Below are positions 1-7,496 of a stretch of DNA of 12,295 nt, piece by piece. The stretch's first letter is position 1. Every line of letters begins with the position of its first letter. The DNA is taken from the NCBI GenBank assembly GCA_025937075.1, contig JAICSD010000087.1, forward strand, positions 1-12,295. Direction: 5' to 3'. The notes beneath the pieces are model-generated. The model did not search any database. It worked only from the letters and a program-made list of their open reading frames with translations, and was not told the DNA's origin. The translations under genes and the position numbers were made by a program. This DNA comes from Vicinamibacteria bacterium. Its GTDB lineage: Bacteria > Acidobacteriota > Vicinamibacteria > Vicinamibacterales > 2-12-FULL-66-21.

Positions 1-1939
1 GGAGATAGGTCTTCACGAACACGATCCAGCAATAGAAGTTGAAGTTCGCGTTGGCGGCGGAGCCGGGAAAGTTGTCGTGCCCGACATCCGTGTACTCGAT
101 GTACCACACCGGGACGCCGTTTGCCCGCACGGCTTTCGCGAAGTCCGCCGCCTGGCCGACGGGGATGCGCGTGTCTTTCGACGGGTGGATCACCGCAACG
201 GGCTTCTTCAGCTCGGACGCGCGGCTGATCGGCGAGATCGACGTCAGGAACGCGCGCATCTGCGGATCCCGCTCGTCGCCGTATTCGGGGCGGCGCTCCG
301 CCTGCCGCGACGGCTCCGTCTCCTCGAGAAAGGCAACGAGGTTCGTCATGCCCGCCGCTTCGTACACGCACCGGATCCGATCGGCGTAAACGATCGCGGC
401 CTCGAGTGAGAGATAACCGCCGTAGCTCGCACCGGTCAGCATCACGCGGTCTTTGTCGAGGTCCCGGCGCGCGCCAATCCAGTCGAGCAGTGCGCCGATG
501 TCCTTGATCGCGCCTTCACGCGCCAGTCCGTTGTCCGCCTGCTCGAACCGCCGGCCGAACCCGCCCGAGCCGCGGACGTTCGGCAGGATGATCGCGATAC
601 CCAGCTCGTTCAGAAAATAGTTGCTCCGGCCCATGAACCGCGGAAGCGATCGGTCGATTGGACCGCCGTGGATGTTGATCATGACGGGACGCGGCCCGGC
701 GAACTTCGCTGGCGGACGATACAGAATGCCGCTGATCGGCTGCCCATCGACGCTCTTCCACTCGACGACCTCCGGCGCCGGAAGCGAGTCCGGATTGAAC
801 CCGCTCACCTCGCTCGTCGTCCACCTCGTGAGCGTGCCCAGGGACGCATCGATTGAGAAGACGTCCCCGAACGTCTTCACGTTCGCAAACGTGAACCCCA
901 GCTCGCGCGAGCCGGGACGCCACGCGATTCGTGTGATGACGCCCACCGGAAGGGCGGGGAGCGTGCGCGGCTTCATCGTCTCCACGTCCAGCACCTGCAG
1001 CTCGCTCGCGCTGCCGCGATCGAATACGAGCGCGAGCATCTGGCCGTCCGACGAGAGGCCGAACTGATCGACCGATGCAGAGTCGCTCGTCATCGGCGTC
1101 CACGCGCCGCTTCGGACATCGCCACGCCACAACCGCTGACGGTCGCTCCCCTTGTCGCTGAGCGCGTACACGGACCGCCCGTCTGCGCTGAACCGGGCGC
1201 GATCCCAGAACGCGGCATCGGCGCCCTTCGGCGTGAGCGCCTGCTTCTCGCCGCTCTTGATGTCGACTCGCCAGAGATACGTCTCGGCGTCGCCGACAGT
1301 CTCTTCGGCCAGAAGCGTCGTGCCATCGGGGCTCCAGTCGAGCGCCTCCCAGTTTCCCGCCGTCTCCGCCACGCGCCGTGCCGTTCCGGGATCCGAGGGC
1401 TGCATCACGTAGAGGTCGTAATCCTTACCGTTTCGTTCGGTGGACGTGTACGCGATCCACTTCCCCTGCCGCGACCAGACGGGGAACCCGTACCGTGACT
1501 GGCCATCGGTGATGAGCGTCGGCGCACCCCCGCCCAGGTCGTAGCGAAAGAGCTGGTTTGCCTCGGTGCCGCCGCCGAGATCCTTGCGCAGCACGAACCT
1601 CGTGCCGTCGGCCGGATCGAATTCCGCCCAGGCGTGCTGGCGCGAGATGCCGTCAGGGAAGAACGTGAGCTGCGTGCGTGCGCGGCCGGGACCGTCGACG
1701 AGGTGAAGCTGCGGGAAGTTGCCGAAGACGGTCTGGATCAGGATCTGCCGCTTCGCCGGACTCCACGCCACGAACTGGGCTTCACGGAAGTTCGCATACC
1801 TGCTCAGATCGTCGGCGACCGACTGGGGGATCGCCGGAACTCCTTCGGCCTTGATCTTGTCCGGAACCGGAATCACACGGGCCTGCGCGGCGGCGATCGA
1901 GGGCACCAGCGCGAGGACCGCGATGCGAAACAGATGCAT
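1..1939 (-). CDS. S9 family serine peptidase (prolyl oligopeptidase/DPP-like), secreted, 3' end cut by window edge
   Basis: The frame is open from the ATG at 1939 to the left edge, giving 646 codons without a stop, so a short C-terminal piece is missing. The product begins with a typical signal peptide (MHLFRIAVLALVPSIAAA, likely cleaved before QARVIP), so it should act in the periplasm or outside the cell. Residues about 30-400 carry repeated propeller-blade motifs (for example SRYGFPVWSRQGKWIAYTS, WEALDWSPDGTTLLAEE), as in the S9 WD40-like beta-propeller. The alpha/beta hydrolase domain follows, with HGGP near residue 435 and the nucleophile elbow GASYGG (Ser505). Asp589 (SKDTRIP) and His621 (DVGHDN) complete a triad with DPP-like spacing. 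By family it should cleave short peptides. It is divergent from the TIGR01777 gene across a 103-bp spacer. No strong Shine-Dalgarno is visible; the start was chosen for the signal peptide. Confidence 0.93.
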   Translation of the reverse strand, partial: MHLFRIAVLALVPSIAAAQARVIPVPDKIKAEGVPAIPQSVADDLSRYANFREAQFVAWSPAKRQILIQTVFGNFPQLHLVDGPGRARTQLTFFPDGISRQHAWAEFDPADGTRFVLRKDLGGGTEANQLFRYDLGGGAPTLITDGQSRYGFPVWSRQGKWIAYTSTERNGKDYDLYVMQPSDPGTARRVAETAGNWEALDWSPDGTTLLAEETVGDAETYLWRVDIKSGEKQALTPKGADAAFWDRARFSADGRSVYALSDKGSDRQRLWRGDVRSGAWTPMTSDSASVDQFGLSSDGQMLALVFDRGSASELQVLDVETMKPRTLPALPVGVITRIAWRPGSRELGFTFANVKTFGDVFSIDASLGTLTRWTTSEVSGFNPDSLPAPEVVEWKSVDGQPISGILYRPPAKFAGPRPVMINIHGGPIDRSLPRFMGRSNYFLNELGIAIILPNVRGSGGFGRRFEQADNGLAREGAIKDIGALLDWIGARRDLDKDRVMLTGASYGGYLSLEAAIVYADRIRCVYEAAGMTNLVAFLEETEPSRQAERRPEYGDERDPQMRAFLTSISPISRASELKKPVAVIHPSKDTRIPVGQAADFAKAVRANGVPVWYIEYTDVGHDNFPGSAANANFNFYCWIVFVKTYL

Positions 1940-1985
1940 TGGCGGCCTGTGGCGAAAAAGGCTGCTGGGGAAAGCGCGACGCCGC

Positions 1986-1993
1986 ATTATAAC
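1986..1993. promoter_or_regulatory. Overlapping divergent -10 boxes (bidirectional promoter)
   Basis: The octamer ATTATAAC contains a perfect TATAAT on the minus strand (1991 to 1986) and TATAAC on the plus strand (1988-1993). It lies midway between the divergent S9 peptidase start (1939) and SDR start (2043), so each transcript would have a leader of roughly 40 nt. It is an AT-rich island in a GC-rich stretch. No good -35 hexamer is visible at 17 bp on either side, so strength is uncertain. The assignment is inferred from sequence and position. Confidence 0.5.
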
Positions 1994-1996
1994 AAT

Positions 1997-2024
1997 GCCG
2001 CGGCGCAAACTTCGGCCGCGGCGC
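1997..2024. repeat. Direct repeat of GCCGCGGCGC, 18-bp period
   Basis: Two perfect copies of GCCGCGGCGC lie at 1997-2006 and 2015-2024. Each contains the 8-bp palindrome GCCGCGGC. They sit between the bidirectional -10 and the SDR start. This is a possible tandem binding site, though GC-rich chance repeats cannot be excluded. Confidence 0.4.
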
Positions 2025-2042
2025 GTTCGTCCAAGAGAGGCA

Positions 2043-2978
2043 ATGAAAATCATCGTCGCCGGCGGGAGCGGCTTTCTCGGCGCGCCGCTCTGCGAAGCGT
2101 GGGCCGAAGACGGGCACGACGTGCGGATGCTGACGCGCGCGCTCCCGCAAGGCGTCAGCCGCCACGAATCGGGTACGGGGGTGCCCGGCATCACCCGCGT
2201 CGGATGGAGGCCCGACGGCACCGCGGGCATGGTGCCGCCTGTGATCGAAGGAGCCGCGGCGATCGTCAACCTTGCGGGGGACTCGCTGGACCGCCGCCGG
2301 TGGTCCGCAGCTCGAAAGCAGGTGCTGCGCGAGAGCCGCCTGCTCCCGACGCGCTCGCTAGTCGAGGCTGTTGCCGCGGTCGCAAACCCGCCCGCCGTGC
2401 TCGTCAACGCGAGCGCCGTCGGGTACTACGGCAATACCGGCAACGGTCCGGTCACGGAGTCATCGCCGGCCGGCAGCAGCTTCCTCGCGCGGCTCTGCCA
2501 CGACTGGGAGGCGGAAGCCCAGCGCGCCAGTGCCTCGGGCGTACGCGTCATGACCCTTCGTTCGGGGATCGTCCTCGAGCGCTCCGGCGGCGCGCTGCCG
2601 AAGATGGCGCGTCCGTTCCGCTACTTCGTCGGAGGACGTCTCGGATCGGGCCGTCAGTATTTCGCGTGGATTCACCGCCTCGACTGGATCGAGATGGTGC
2701 GGTGGATCGTGGACACGCCGTCGCTGAGCGGCGCGATCAACGCGACCGCACCGCACCCCGTCACGAACGCGCACTTCACGCGTGCACTCCGCCGCGCGCT
2801 TCATCGTCCCGCTCTCCTGCCCGTCCCCCGTTTCGTGCTGCGGGCGGTCGTCGGAGAGATGGCGGACGCGCTCGTCACCGGTCAGCGCGTCTTCCCCGCC
2901 CGCGCGCAGGAAGCAGGATTTCATTTCAGGTATCCGGAGATCGAGATAGCCCTGCGGGGGATTTTTTCGAATCCCTGA
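2043..2978 (+). CDS. TIGR01777 family atypical SDR / NAD-dependent epimerase-like protein
   Basis: This 311-aa protein has the full length of the TIGR01777 family (about 300 aa). An N-terminal Rossmann motif GGSGFLG sits at residues 7-13. The family signatures NLAGD (76-80), SAVGYYG (124-130), a TLRSGIVL strand (171-178) and a GSGRQYFAWIH segment (201-211) follow. The C-terminal DUF1731-like region (about 240-305) includes TNAHFTRAL, the ALLPVPRF stretch and AGFHFRYPE. It should bind NAD(P) in the cytosol. The substrate is unknown, and older labels such as 'cell division inhibitor' have little support. The start is fixed by the Rossmann motif and by AGAGAGG at 2034-2040, although its spacing of 2 nt is tight. 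The frame stays open upstream, but that stretch lies inside the spacer and the S9 gene. The stop codon lies inside a heptad tandem repeat. Confidence 0.93.
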   Translation: MKIIVAGGSGFLGAPLCEAWAEDGHDVRMLTRALPQGVSRHESGTGVPGITRVGWRPDGTAGMVPPVIEGAAAIVNLAGDSLDRRRWSAARKQVLRESRLLPTRSLVEAVAAVANPPAVLVNASAVGYYGNTGNGPVTESSPAGSSFLARLCHDWEAEAQRASASGVRVMTLRSGIVLERSGGALPKMARPFRYFVGGRLGSGRQYFAWIHRLDWIEMVRWIVDTPSLSGAINATAPHPVTNAHFTRALRRALHRPALLPVPRFVLRAVVGEMADALVTGQRVFPARAQEAGFHFRYPEIEIALRGIFSNP

Positions 2979-3004
2979 TCCCTCATCGCGAATCCCCAAT
3001 CCCG
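2970..3004. repeat. Five-unit 7-bp tandem repeat (consensus AATCCCN) between convergent genes
   Basis: Units with an exact 7-bp period start at 2970 (AATCCCT), 2977 (GATCCCT), 2984 (CATCGCG, degenerate), 2991 (AATCCCC) and 2998 (AATCCCG). The array begins inside the last codons of the SDR gene, includes its TGA, and fills most of the 37-bp gap before the FAD oxidoreductase stop. It resembles the short heptameric tandem repeats known from cyanobacteria, and GGGATTCG-type intergenic arrays in some other bacteria. Confidence 0.65.
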
Positions 3005-3015
3005 ACCCCGCGCTT

Positions 3016-4233
3016 TCACAGAATCCGGGCAAAGCCGAACAGCTCGTCTCTCTTCGCCGGCTCGCCACCGACGTTCCGCAGGAGCACACGCGCCGTCAGC
3101 CATGCGACTCCCGCGCCGTGGCGTCCGTGCCCGAGCGAGAAGAAGTGATGCGGAAAATTTCGATGCGGTCCGATGATGGGCAGCGCGTCCGCAGACTGGT
3201 GCTGCATTACGCTCCACGCCCACGCCGGTTGCAGGCCTGAGATCGCGGGATAGAGCGTCGACAGTTCGTACATCAGTTGCATCGATCGCTGGGCGGTGGC
3301 TTTGTCGCGAAGACGCGATGCGACGGGCGGTTGATCCGCGCCCGAGAAGAGCACCCGATCCTCCTTCATCCAGCGCAGGACGTGCGGCGGCGTATGCGTG
3401 TCGCGAAGTGCCGCCATCCGTCGGCCAACCTCGCGCCGAACAGCAGCCGGCAGCGGCTCCGTCACGACGGCGTAGCATTCCGAAGACGTGAAATGCCGCC
3501 GCAGCGCTCCCAGACCATCGGTGGGCGCCCCGGTGGCAACGAGAACGGTATTGGCGGTGATCGTGCCCGATTCGCAGATCACCTGCGCCGACTTGCGATC
3601 GAAGCGTATCCGTCGCACTCGGGTCTTCTCGTGGATCGCTGCCCCGCGCGCCGCCGCGGCCGCCGCGAGCCCGACGCATGCGCGGTAGGGATCGAGAGCC
3701 ATCCCCGCTGTCCGCAGCGCGCCATCACCGTCGATGGCGGCTTCCGTTCGCGTCGCCGCCTTGTTGAGCCACGTGACGTCCAGGCCCGCGTCCCGGCGCG
3801 CCTGATACTCGCGCCTGAGGCGGCGCTCGGCATCGGGACCCTCGCGCGTGAACACGAGGAGATCCTGGTCGCTGAGATCCGCTCGAATGCCGAAGCGTCG
3901 GAGGGCAGCGGCGAAGTCGAGCGATGCACGCCGCATCGAGGTCCACAGGTGACGCGCGGCTCGGAGACCGTAGAGCGCCGCCGTCTCCTGAAACGATGCG
4001 TCGAAGCTCTGCCTCAGCAGGCCCGCGCTGCGCACGGTCATCCCTTGTCCGATGCGCTCCCCCTCGAGGAGCACCACACGAACGCCGGCCGCGGCGCAGG
4101 CGAGGGCGGCCGCGCACCCCGTCAGGCCGCCGCCAACGATCACGAGAGTCGATTGTGCGTAGCCATTGAAGCGCGGATAGTCGGGACGACGGGATTTGGG
4201 GAAGGTGTCGAAAGAGTACGGAGCTGTCCGCAT
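3016..4233 (-). CDS. FAD-dependent oxidoreductase of the DAO family
   Basis: The 405-aa protein has the usual length for DAO-type amine/amino-acid oxidases. A dinucleotide-binding motif (VIVGGGLTG, residues 31-39) is followed by the acidic strand end VVLLEGE (Glu57), which in this fold binds the adenosine ribose. The C-terminal FAD contact region is intact: ADALPIIGP (348-356) and GHGRHGAGVAW (368-378). The roughly 30-residue lead before the Rossmann strand (PYSFDTFPKSRRPDYPRFNG) resembles the gamma-glutamylputrescine oxidase/glycine oxidase group. It probably oxidises a secondary or primary amine or amino acid and passes electrons to oxygen or an acceptor; the substrate cannot be read from sequence. 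It is monocistronic, convergent with the SDR gene and divergent from the baeRF gene. No signal peptide is seen. Confidence 0.9.
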   Translation of the reverse strand: MRTAPYSFDTFPKSRRPDYPRFNGYAQSTLVIVGGGLTGCAAALACAAAGVRVVLLEGERIGQGMTVRSAGLLRQSFDASFQETAALYGLRAARHLWTSMRRASLDFAAALRRFGIRADLSDQDLLVFTREGPDAERRLRREYQARRDAGLDVTWLNKAATRTEAAIDGDGALRTAGMALDPYRACVGLAAAAAARGAAIHEKTRVRRIRFDRKSAQVICESGTITANTVLVATGAPTDGLGALRRHFTSSECYAVVTEPLPAAVRREVGRRMAALRDTHTPPHVLRWMKEDRVLFSGADQPPVASRLRDKATAQRSMQLMYELSTLYPAISGLQPAWAWSVMQHQSADALPIIGPHRNFPHHFFSLGHGRHGAGVAWLTARVLLRNVGGEPAKRDELFGFARIL

Positions 4234-4291
4234 TCGCCAGCAGATTCTATGTCAACCGCGATCGGCTGAGGTCGTGCGCCGCCAAGCACGG

Positions 4292-4305
4292 GGTTTGCGT
4301 AAACC
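4292..4305. promoter_or_regulatory. Inverted repeat in divergent spacer, possible operator
   Basis: GGTTT-GCGT-AAACC is a 14-bp inverted repeat with 12 of 14 positions symmetric. It is centred about 24 bp upstream of the baeRF start, in the 89-bp spacer shared with the FAD oxidoreductase. Size and position suit a repressor site, but it could be chance. Confidence 0.3.
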
Positions 4306-4322
4306 GCACTCGAGAGAATCCT

Positions 4323-5483
4323 ATGCCACTAAACGAGCAGCTCGAGCGGTTATCAGCCTTTGAACCGGCCCCTTACCCGGTCGTCAGTTTGTATCTGAAT
4401 ACTCAGCCGAATCAGCACGGGCGTGACCATTACCAGTCCTTCATTCGGAAGGAATTCAAAGCCAGAGCTCAGACCTACGCACCGAACTCTCCGGAACGGG
4501 CATCGCTCGACCGCGATTTCGATCGGATCGCGAGATACCTGGAATCGGAGCTTCAGCCCTCCGCGAACGGCGTGGCGATCTTCGCGTGCGACGCCGGCGA
4601 GCTCTTCGACGCCATCCAGCTGGACGCGCCGCTTGACAATCACTGGCTCTATATCGGCGACCGCCCGCACTTGTATCCGCTGGCGCGCATCGCGTCGCAG
4701 TTTCCGCGGTATGCCGCGCTTCTTGCGGAGACCGCCTCCGCCCGCATCCTGGTCGTCGCGCAGGGCCGCGTGGCGGACGCCGTGTCGATCGAAGGCGTCA
4801 AGACGAAGCGGCAGTCGCAGGGCGGGTGGTCGCAGGCACGCTATCAGCGCCACACCGAGAATTACCACGTGCAGCACATCAAGGACGTCATCGATGCGCT
4901 CGACCGCATCGTCGCGCGCGAGAACGTCGATCGGATTCTCGTGGCCGGTGACCCGGTCGTCATCCCGCTGCTCCGCGAGCAGATGCCGAAACATCTGGCG
5001 GAGAAGATCGCCGATCGCATCTCCGTCGAAGCGGGCGCGGCAGACGACGAAGTGATCGAGGCGTCGCTCGAAGCGATGCGGAAGCTCAACGAGCGAACGG
5101 ATCGCGAGCGCGTGGACGCCGCCGTCGGCGCCTACCGCGCTGGAAGCCTTGGCGTGGTCGGCCCTGACGAGACGCTGCTGGCGCTGACGAACGGCCAGGT
5201 CGACGAGCTTCTGATCACGGCGTCCGTTGCGCAGCTCCGAGGGCTGCAGAAGGGATCGCGCGCCGCACAGATGGCGCTCGCGAACGATTCCGGCCTCACG
5301 ACGTCAGCGGTCGAGACAACCGTCGCTGGAGAGCCTGCCGGCGGCGACATCGGGACGGTGCGGCTGGCGGATGAACTCGTCACGAAGGCACAGCAGACCG
5401 GCGCCCGAGTGACCTTCATCGAGGACCCGGCGTTGCTGAAGCCGTACGGCGGCGTCGCGGCGGTGCTCCGCTATCGGATTTAG
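4323..5483 (+). CDS. Bacterial eRF1/Vms1-like protein (baeRF superfamily)
   Basis: The 386-aa protein has three apparent parts. The N-terminal alpha/beta region (about 1-130) includes VVSLYLNTQPN and GVAIFACDAGELFD. The middle region (about 131-265) begins with ARILVVAQGRV and carries the loop QGGWSQARYQRH at 166-177. The C-terminal L7Ae-like region (about 275-386) contains VDELLITA and ends with GGVAAVLRY. This layout and the GGWSQxRYQRH loop match the bacterial relatives of archaeo-eukaryotic release factor 1 and Vms1/ANKZF1. In those proteins the GGQ-type loop hydrolyses peptidyl-tRNA on the ribosome. Activity here is inferred and untested. No Cys zinc ribbon is present in the C-terminal domain. 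The ATG at 4323 has a weak GAGAG site at 4312-4316. Its last 68 bp overlap the convergent DedA gene. The exact baeRF subfamily is not certain. Confidence 0.8.
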   Translation: MPLNEQLERLSAFEPAPYPVVSLYLNTQPNQHGRDHYQSFIRKEFKARAQTYAPNSPERASLDRDFDRIARYLESELQPSANGVAIFACDAGELFDAIQLDAPLDNHWLYIGDRPHLYPLARIASQFPRYAALLAETASARILVVAQGRVADAVSIEGVKTKRQSQGGWSQARYQRHTENYHVQHIKDVIDALDRIVARENVDRILVAGDPVVIPLLREQMPKHLAEKIADRISVEAGAADDEVIEASLEAMRKLNERTDRERVDAAVGAYRAGSLGVVGPDETLLALTNGQVDELLITASVAQLRGLQKGSRAAQMALANDSGLTTSAVETTVAGEPAGGDIGTVRLADELVTKAQQTGARVTFIEDPALLKPYGGVAAVLRYRI

Positions 5484-6072
5484 CGCCTCGCGTGCCGCGG
5501 GCGAGCGCGATCGCCGACGCGATCGTGCCTATGACGGCAAGTCCGATGATGACGCCGATGACGGCCTCGAACACCGGCGTCTTCATCCATCGCAGGATCT
5601 GCGCGCCGTAGCGGGAAGCGAGCGCTGCTTCCGCGCCGAACCGAAGCACGCGTGCGGCGGCGAGCGTGCCGAAGAACGGCCACGGGTTCATCGCGAGCGC
5701 CCCGCTCGTGAGCACGAACGGCGTGAACGGAAACGGCGGGGGAATCACGGCCAGCGCGGCAACGACGACCGCCCCGCCGCCTACGCGGGTCTTGGCGCGT
5801 TCGAGGCGTCTCGGGCTGACGAAGCGCGTGAGTCCGACCTCGCCGACCTTCCTGCCGATCCAGAAGGTAGCCAGGCCTCCAGCGAGGGATCCCACGGTCG
5901 CCAGCAGCGCATACAGCCAGAAGAGCTCCGGCTTGCGCGCGGTCATCACGATCACGACGAAATCGATTCCAAGCGGAAGGAAGAAGACGAGCGACGCGTC
6001 GAGGGTGCCCATCAGGATGACGCCCAGCGGCGTGAGGAACCACGCAAGGACGGAAAAGAAGAGCGCACGCAT
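5416..6072 (-). CDS. DedA/VTT-domain integral membrane protein
   Basis: The 218-aa protein has about five to six hydrophobic segments (roughly residues 4-22, 27-46, 50-72, 100-124, 130-150, 165-191). The VTT/SNARE-associated core is recognisable in GSLAGGLATFWIGRKVGE, the proline-rich re-entrant stretch IPPPFPFTPFVLTSGALAMNP (110-130, shown here only as a landmark) and the conserved Arg region AARVLRFG. DedA-family proteins are linked to lipid scrambling/flipping and membrane homeostasis; its substrate is not visible. The ATG at 6072 was chosen because the open frame upstream would run into the divergent HExxPGHH peptidase gene. No clear ribosome binding site is present. After the last helix there is a basic, Pro/Ala/Arg-rich tail of about 27 residues, most of it encoded opposite the 3' end of the baeRF gene. 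Confidence 0.85.
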   Translation of the reverse strand: MRALFFSVLAWFLTPLGVILMGTLDASLVFFLPLGIDFVVIVMTARKPELFWLYALLATVGSLAGGLATFWIGRKVGEVGLTRFVSPRRLERAKTRVGGGAVVVAALAVIPPPFPFTPFVLTSGALAMNPWPFFGTLAAARVLRFGAEAALASRYGAQILRWMKTPVFEAVIGVIIGLAVIGTIASAIALARGTRGAKSDSGAPPRRRRTASATPGPR

Positions 6073-6106
6073 CCGGACGTGCTGGAAGCAAACCTGACGC
6101 CGCCCC

Positions 6107-6122
6107 GACGTGGTACAACGTC
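6107..6122. promoter_or_regulatory. 16-bp near-perfect palindrome in 52-bp divergent spacer
   Basis: GACGTGGTACAACGTC is symmetric at 7 of 8 position pairs. It ends 2 bp before the peptidase ATG at 6125 and lies 35 bp from the DedA start, in the shortest divergent spacer of the window. A protein bound here could cover the ribosome-binding region of the peptidase and both promoters. Regulatory function is inferred. Confidence 0.4.
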
Positions 6123-6124
6123 GT

Positions 6125-7474
6125 ATGCACAGCACTCCGGCTCGGCCGGTCCGCGCCGCGGCTGTCGTCTTCGTTGCTCTCGCGCTGACCGCCGCCGCGC
6201 AGCGCGGGGCGCCCCCTCCACGGACGTCCATGGATTCGATCGCACAACAATACGTACGTCTGGTGCTTGCGCTCGGCCAGCACGATCACGACTACGTCGA
6301 CGCGTACTACGGCCCGCCGGAATGGAAGAAGGAAGCCGAGTCGTCCAAGCTCGATCTGCGGACGATTCGCGACAGGGCGGCGGACCTGCGCAAACAAATA
6401 ACGGGCGCGCCGAACGGGCGAGCGAGCGCGGCCGGCGGCAATGGCGAGGATGCCGAGCTGCGGCAGCTTCGGCGTCAGTATCTGGATCACCAGCTCTCGT
6501 CGATGGTCGCGCGCGTACGGATGCTCGAAGGAGAACGGCTCTCTTTCGACGAAGAATCGCGCGCGCTCTACAGTGCCGTCGCTCCGACAAACTCTGAAGC
6601 GCATTTCACGGCGATCCTCGACAAGCTCGAATCGCGGTTCCCTGGAGAGGGACCGCTCGTCGAGCGCTACGAGCGGTGGCGACGCGCGTTCGTGATTCCG
6701 CGCGAGCGGCTCGATACGGTCTTCACGGCTGCGATCGACGCCTGCCGCGCCCGGACGCTCCAGCACGTGCAGCTACCGCCCGGCGAACACTTCACCGTCG
6801 AGTACGTCACGAACAAATCGTGGAGCGGCTACAACTGGTATCAGGGCAACTTCCGCAGCCTGATTCAGGTCAACACCGATCTCCCGATCTACATCGACCG
6901 CGCCATCGATCTCGCGTGCCACGAGGGCTACCCCGGACATCATGTGTACAACACGCTGCTCGAGAAGCACCTGGTGCGGGATCGCGGCTGGATTGAGTTC
7001 ACCGTGTATCCGCTCTTCTCGCCGCAATCACTGATTGCGGAAGGCACGGCGAACTTCGGGATCGAAGTGGCGTTTCCAGGGCACGAGCGTGCCGACTTCG
7101 AGGCGAAACAGCTGTTCCCACTCGCGGGGCTGGATGCGTCCAAGGCGGCCACGTACTACGAGGTGCAGGCGCTCGTCGATCAGTTGTCCTATGCGGGCAA
7201 CGAGGCGGCTCGGCGCTATTTGAACGGCGAGATCGATCGCAACGCGGCCGCGGCCTGGCTGGAGAAGTACGCGCTGATGCAGCACGACCGCGCCGTGCAG
7301 CGCGTGCGTTTCTTCGACCAGTACCGCAGCTACGTGATCAACTACAACCTGGGCAAGGACATGGTGCGGCGCTACATCGAATCGCGCGGCGGTACGGCCG
7401 CGAATCCCGAGCGTCGATGGCAGGAGTTCGAGCGCCTGCTCTCGTCGCCAAGGCTTCCTTCAGGATTGAAGTAG
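6125..7474 (+). CDS. Secreted HExxPGHH putative metallopeptidase, DUF885-like
   Basis: The 449-aa protein starts with a signal peptide: basic N-terminus, hydrophobic AAAVVFVALALTAAA, predicted cleavage before QRGAPPP. The body is mainly helical. CHEGYPGHH at residues 265-273 matches the HExxPGHH zinc signature of DUF885-type proteins, which differs from classic HExxH in the position of the second His. The downstream LIAEGTANFG (Glu306) fits the usual distal Glu ligand of gluzincin-like enzymes. Two hydrophobic/aromatic stretches (KSWSGYNWYQGNF, and FFDQYRSYVINYNLGKDMV near 396-413) are well-formed family-like segments. Likely role: extracytoplasmic peptide hydrolysis; the substrate is unknown. 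A GTG at 6110 would add five residues, but the ATG at 6125 gives the better signal peptide. No Shine-Dalgarno is seen; a palindrome occupies that position. It is convergent with the phosphoribosyltransferase, 22 bp away. Confidence 0.85.
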   Translation: MHSTPARPVRAAAVVFVALALTAAAQRGAPPPRTSMDSIAQQYVRLVLALGQHDHDYVDAYYGPPEWKKEAESSKLDLRTIRDRAADLRKQITGAPNGRASAAGGNGEDAELRQLRRQYLDHQLSSMVARVRMLEGERLSFDEESRALYSAVAPTNSEAHFTAILDKLESRFPGEGPLVERYERWRRAFVIPRERLDTVFTAAIDACRARTLQHVQLPPGEHFTVEYVTNKSWSGYNWYQGNFRSLIQVNTDLPIYIDRAIDLACHEGYPGHHVYNTLLEKHLVRDRGWIEFTVYPLFSPQSLIAEGTANFGIEVAFPGHERADFEAKQLFPLAGLDASKAATYYEVQALVDQLSYAGNEAARRYLNGEIDRNAAAAWLEKYALMQHDRAVQRVRFFDQYRSYVINYNLGKDMVRRYIESRGGTAANPERRWQEFERLLSSPRLPSGLK

Positions 7475-7496
7475 CGTTCGCGGTCACGGCCGACGG

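Noticed and set aside
2948..2967. Possible intrinsic terminator (CCC-TGC-GGG followed by a T run) at the end of the SDR gene
   Set aside because: The stem is only three pairs and lies within the coding region, so it is too weak to call.
1634..3148. Long plus-strand open frame of about 504 codons over the S9 and SDR genes
   Set aside because: It is an Arg-rich, low-complexity shadow crossing two well-supported genes; GC-rich DNA commonly gives such frames.
4250..4255. Perfect TTGACA (-35 consensus) on the minus strand upstream of the FAD oxidoreductase
   Set aside because: The matching -10 position would be TGCGGA inside the coding region. A TAGAAT at 4249-4244 would give an almost leaderless transcript with no matching -35, so no promoter was called.
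5480..6766. Minus-strand open frame of about 428 codons across the DedA and peptidase genes
   Set aside because: Its composition is Arg/Ala-rich without domains, and it conflicts with both supported genes.
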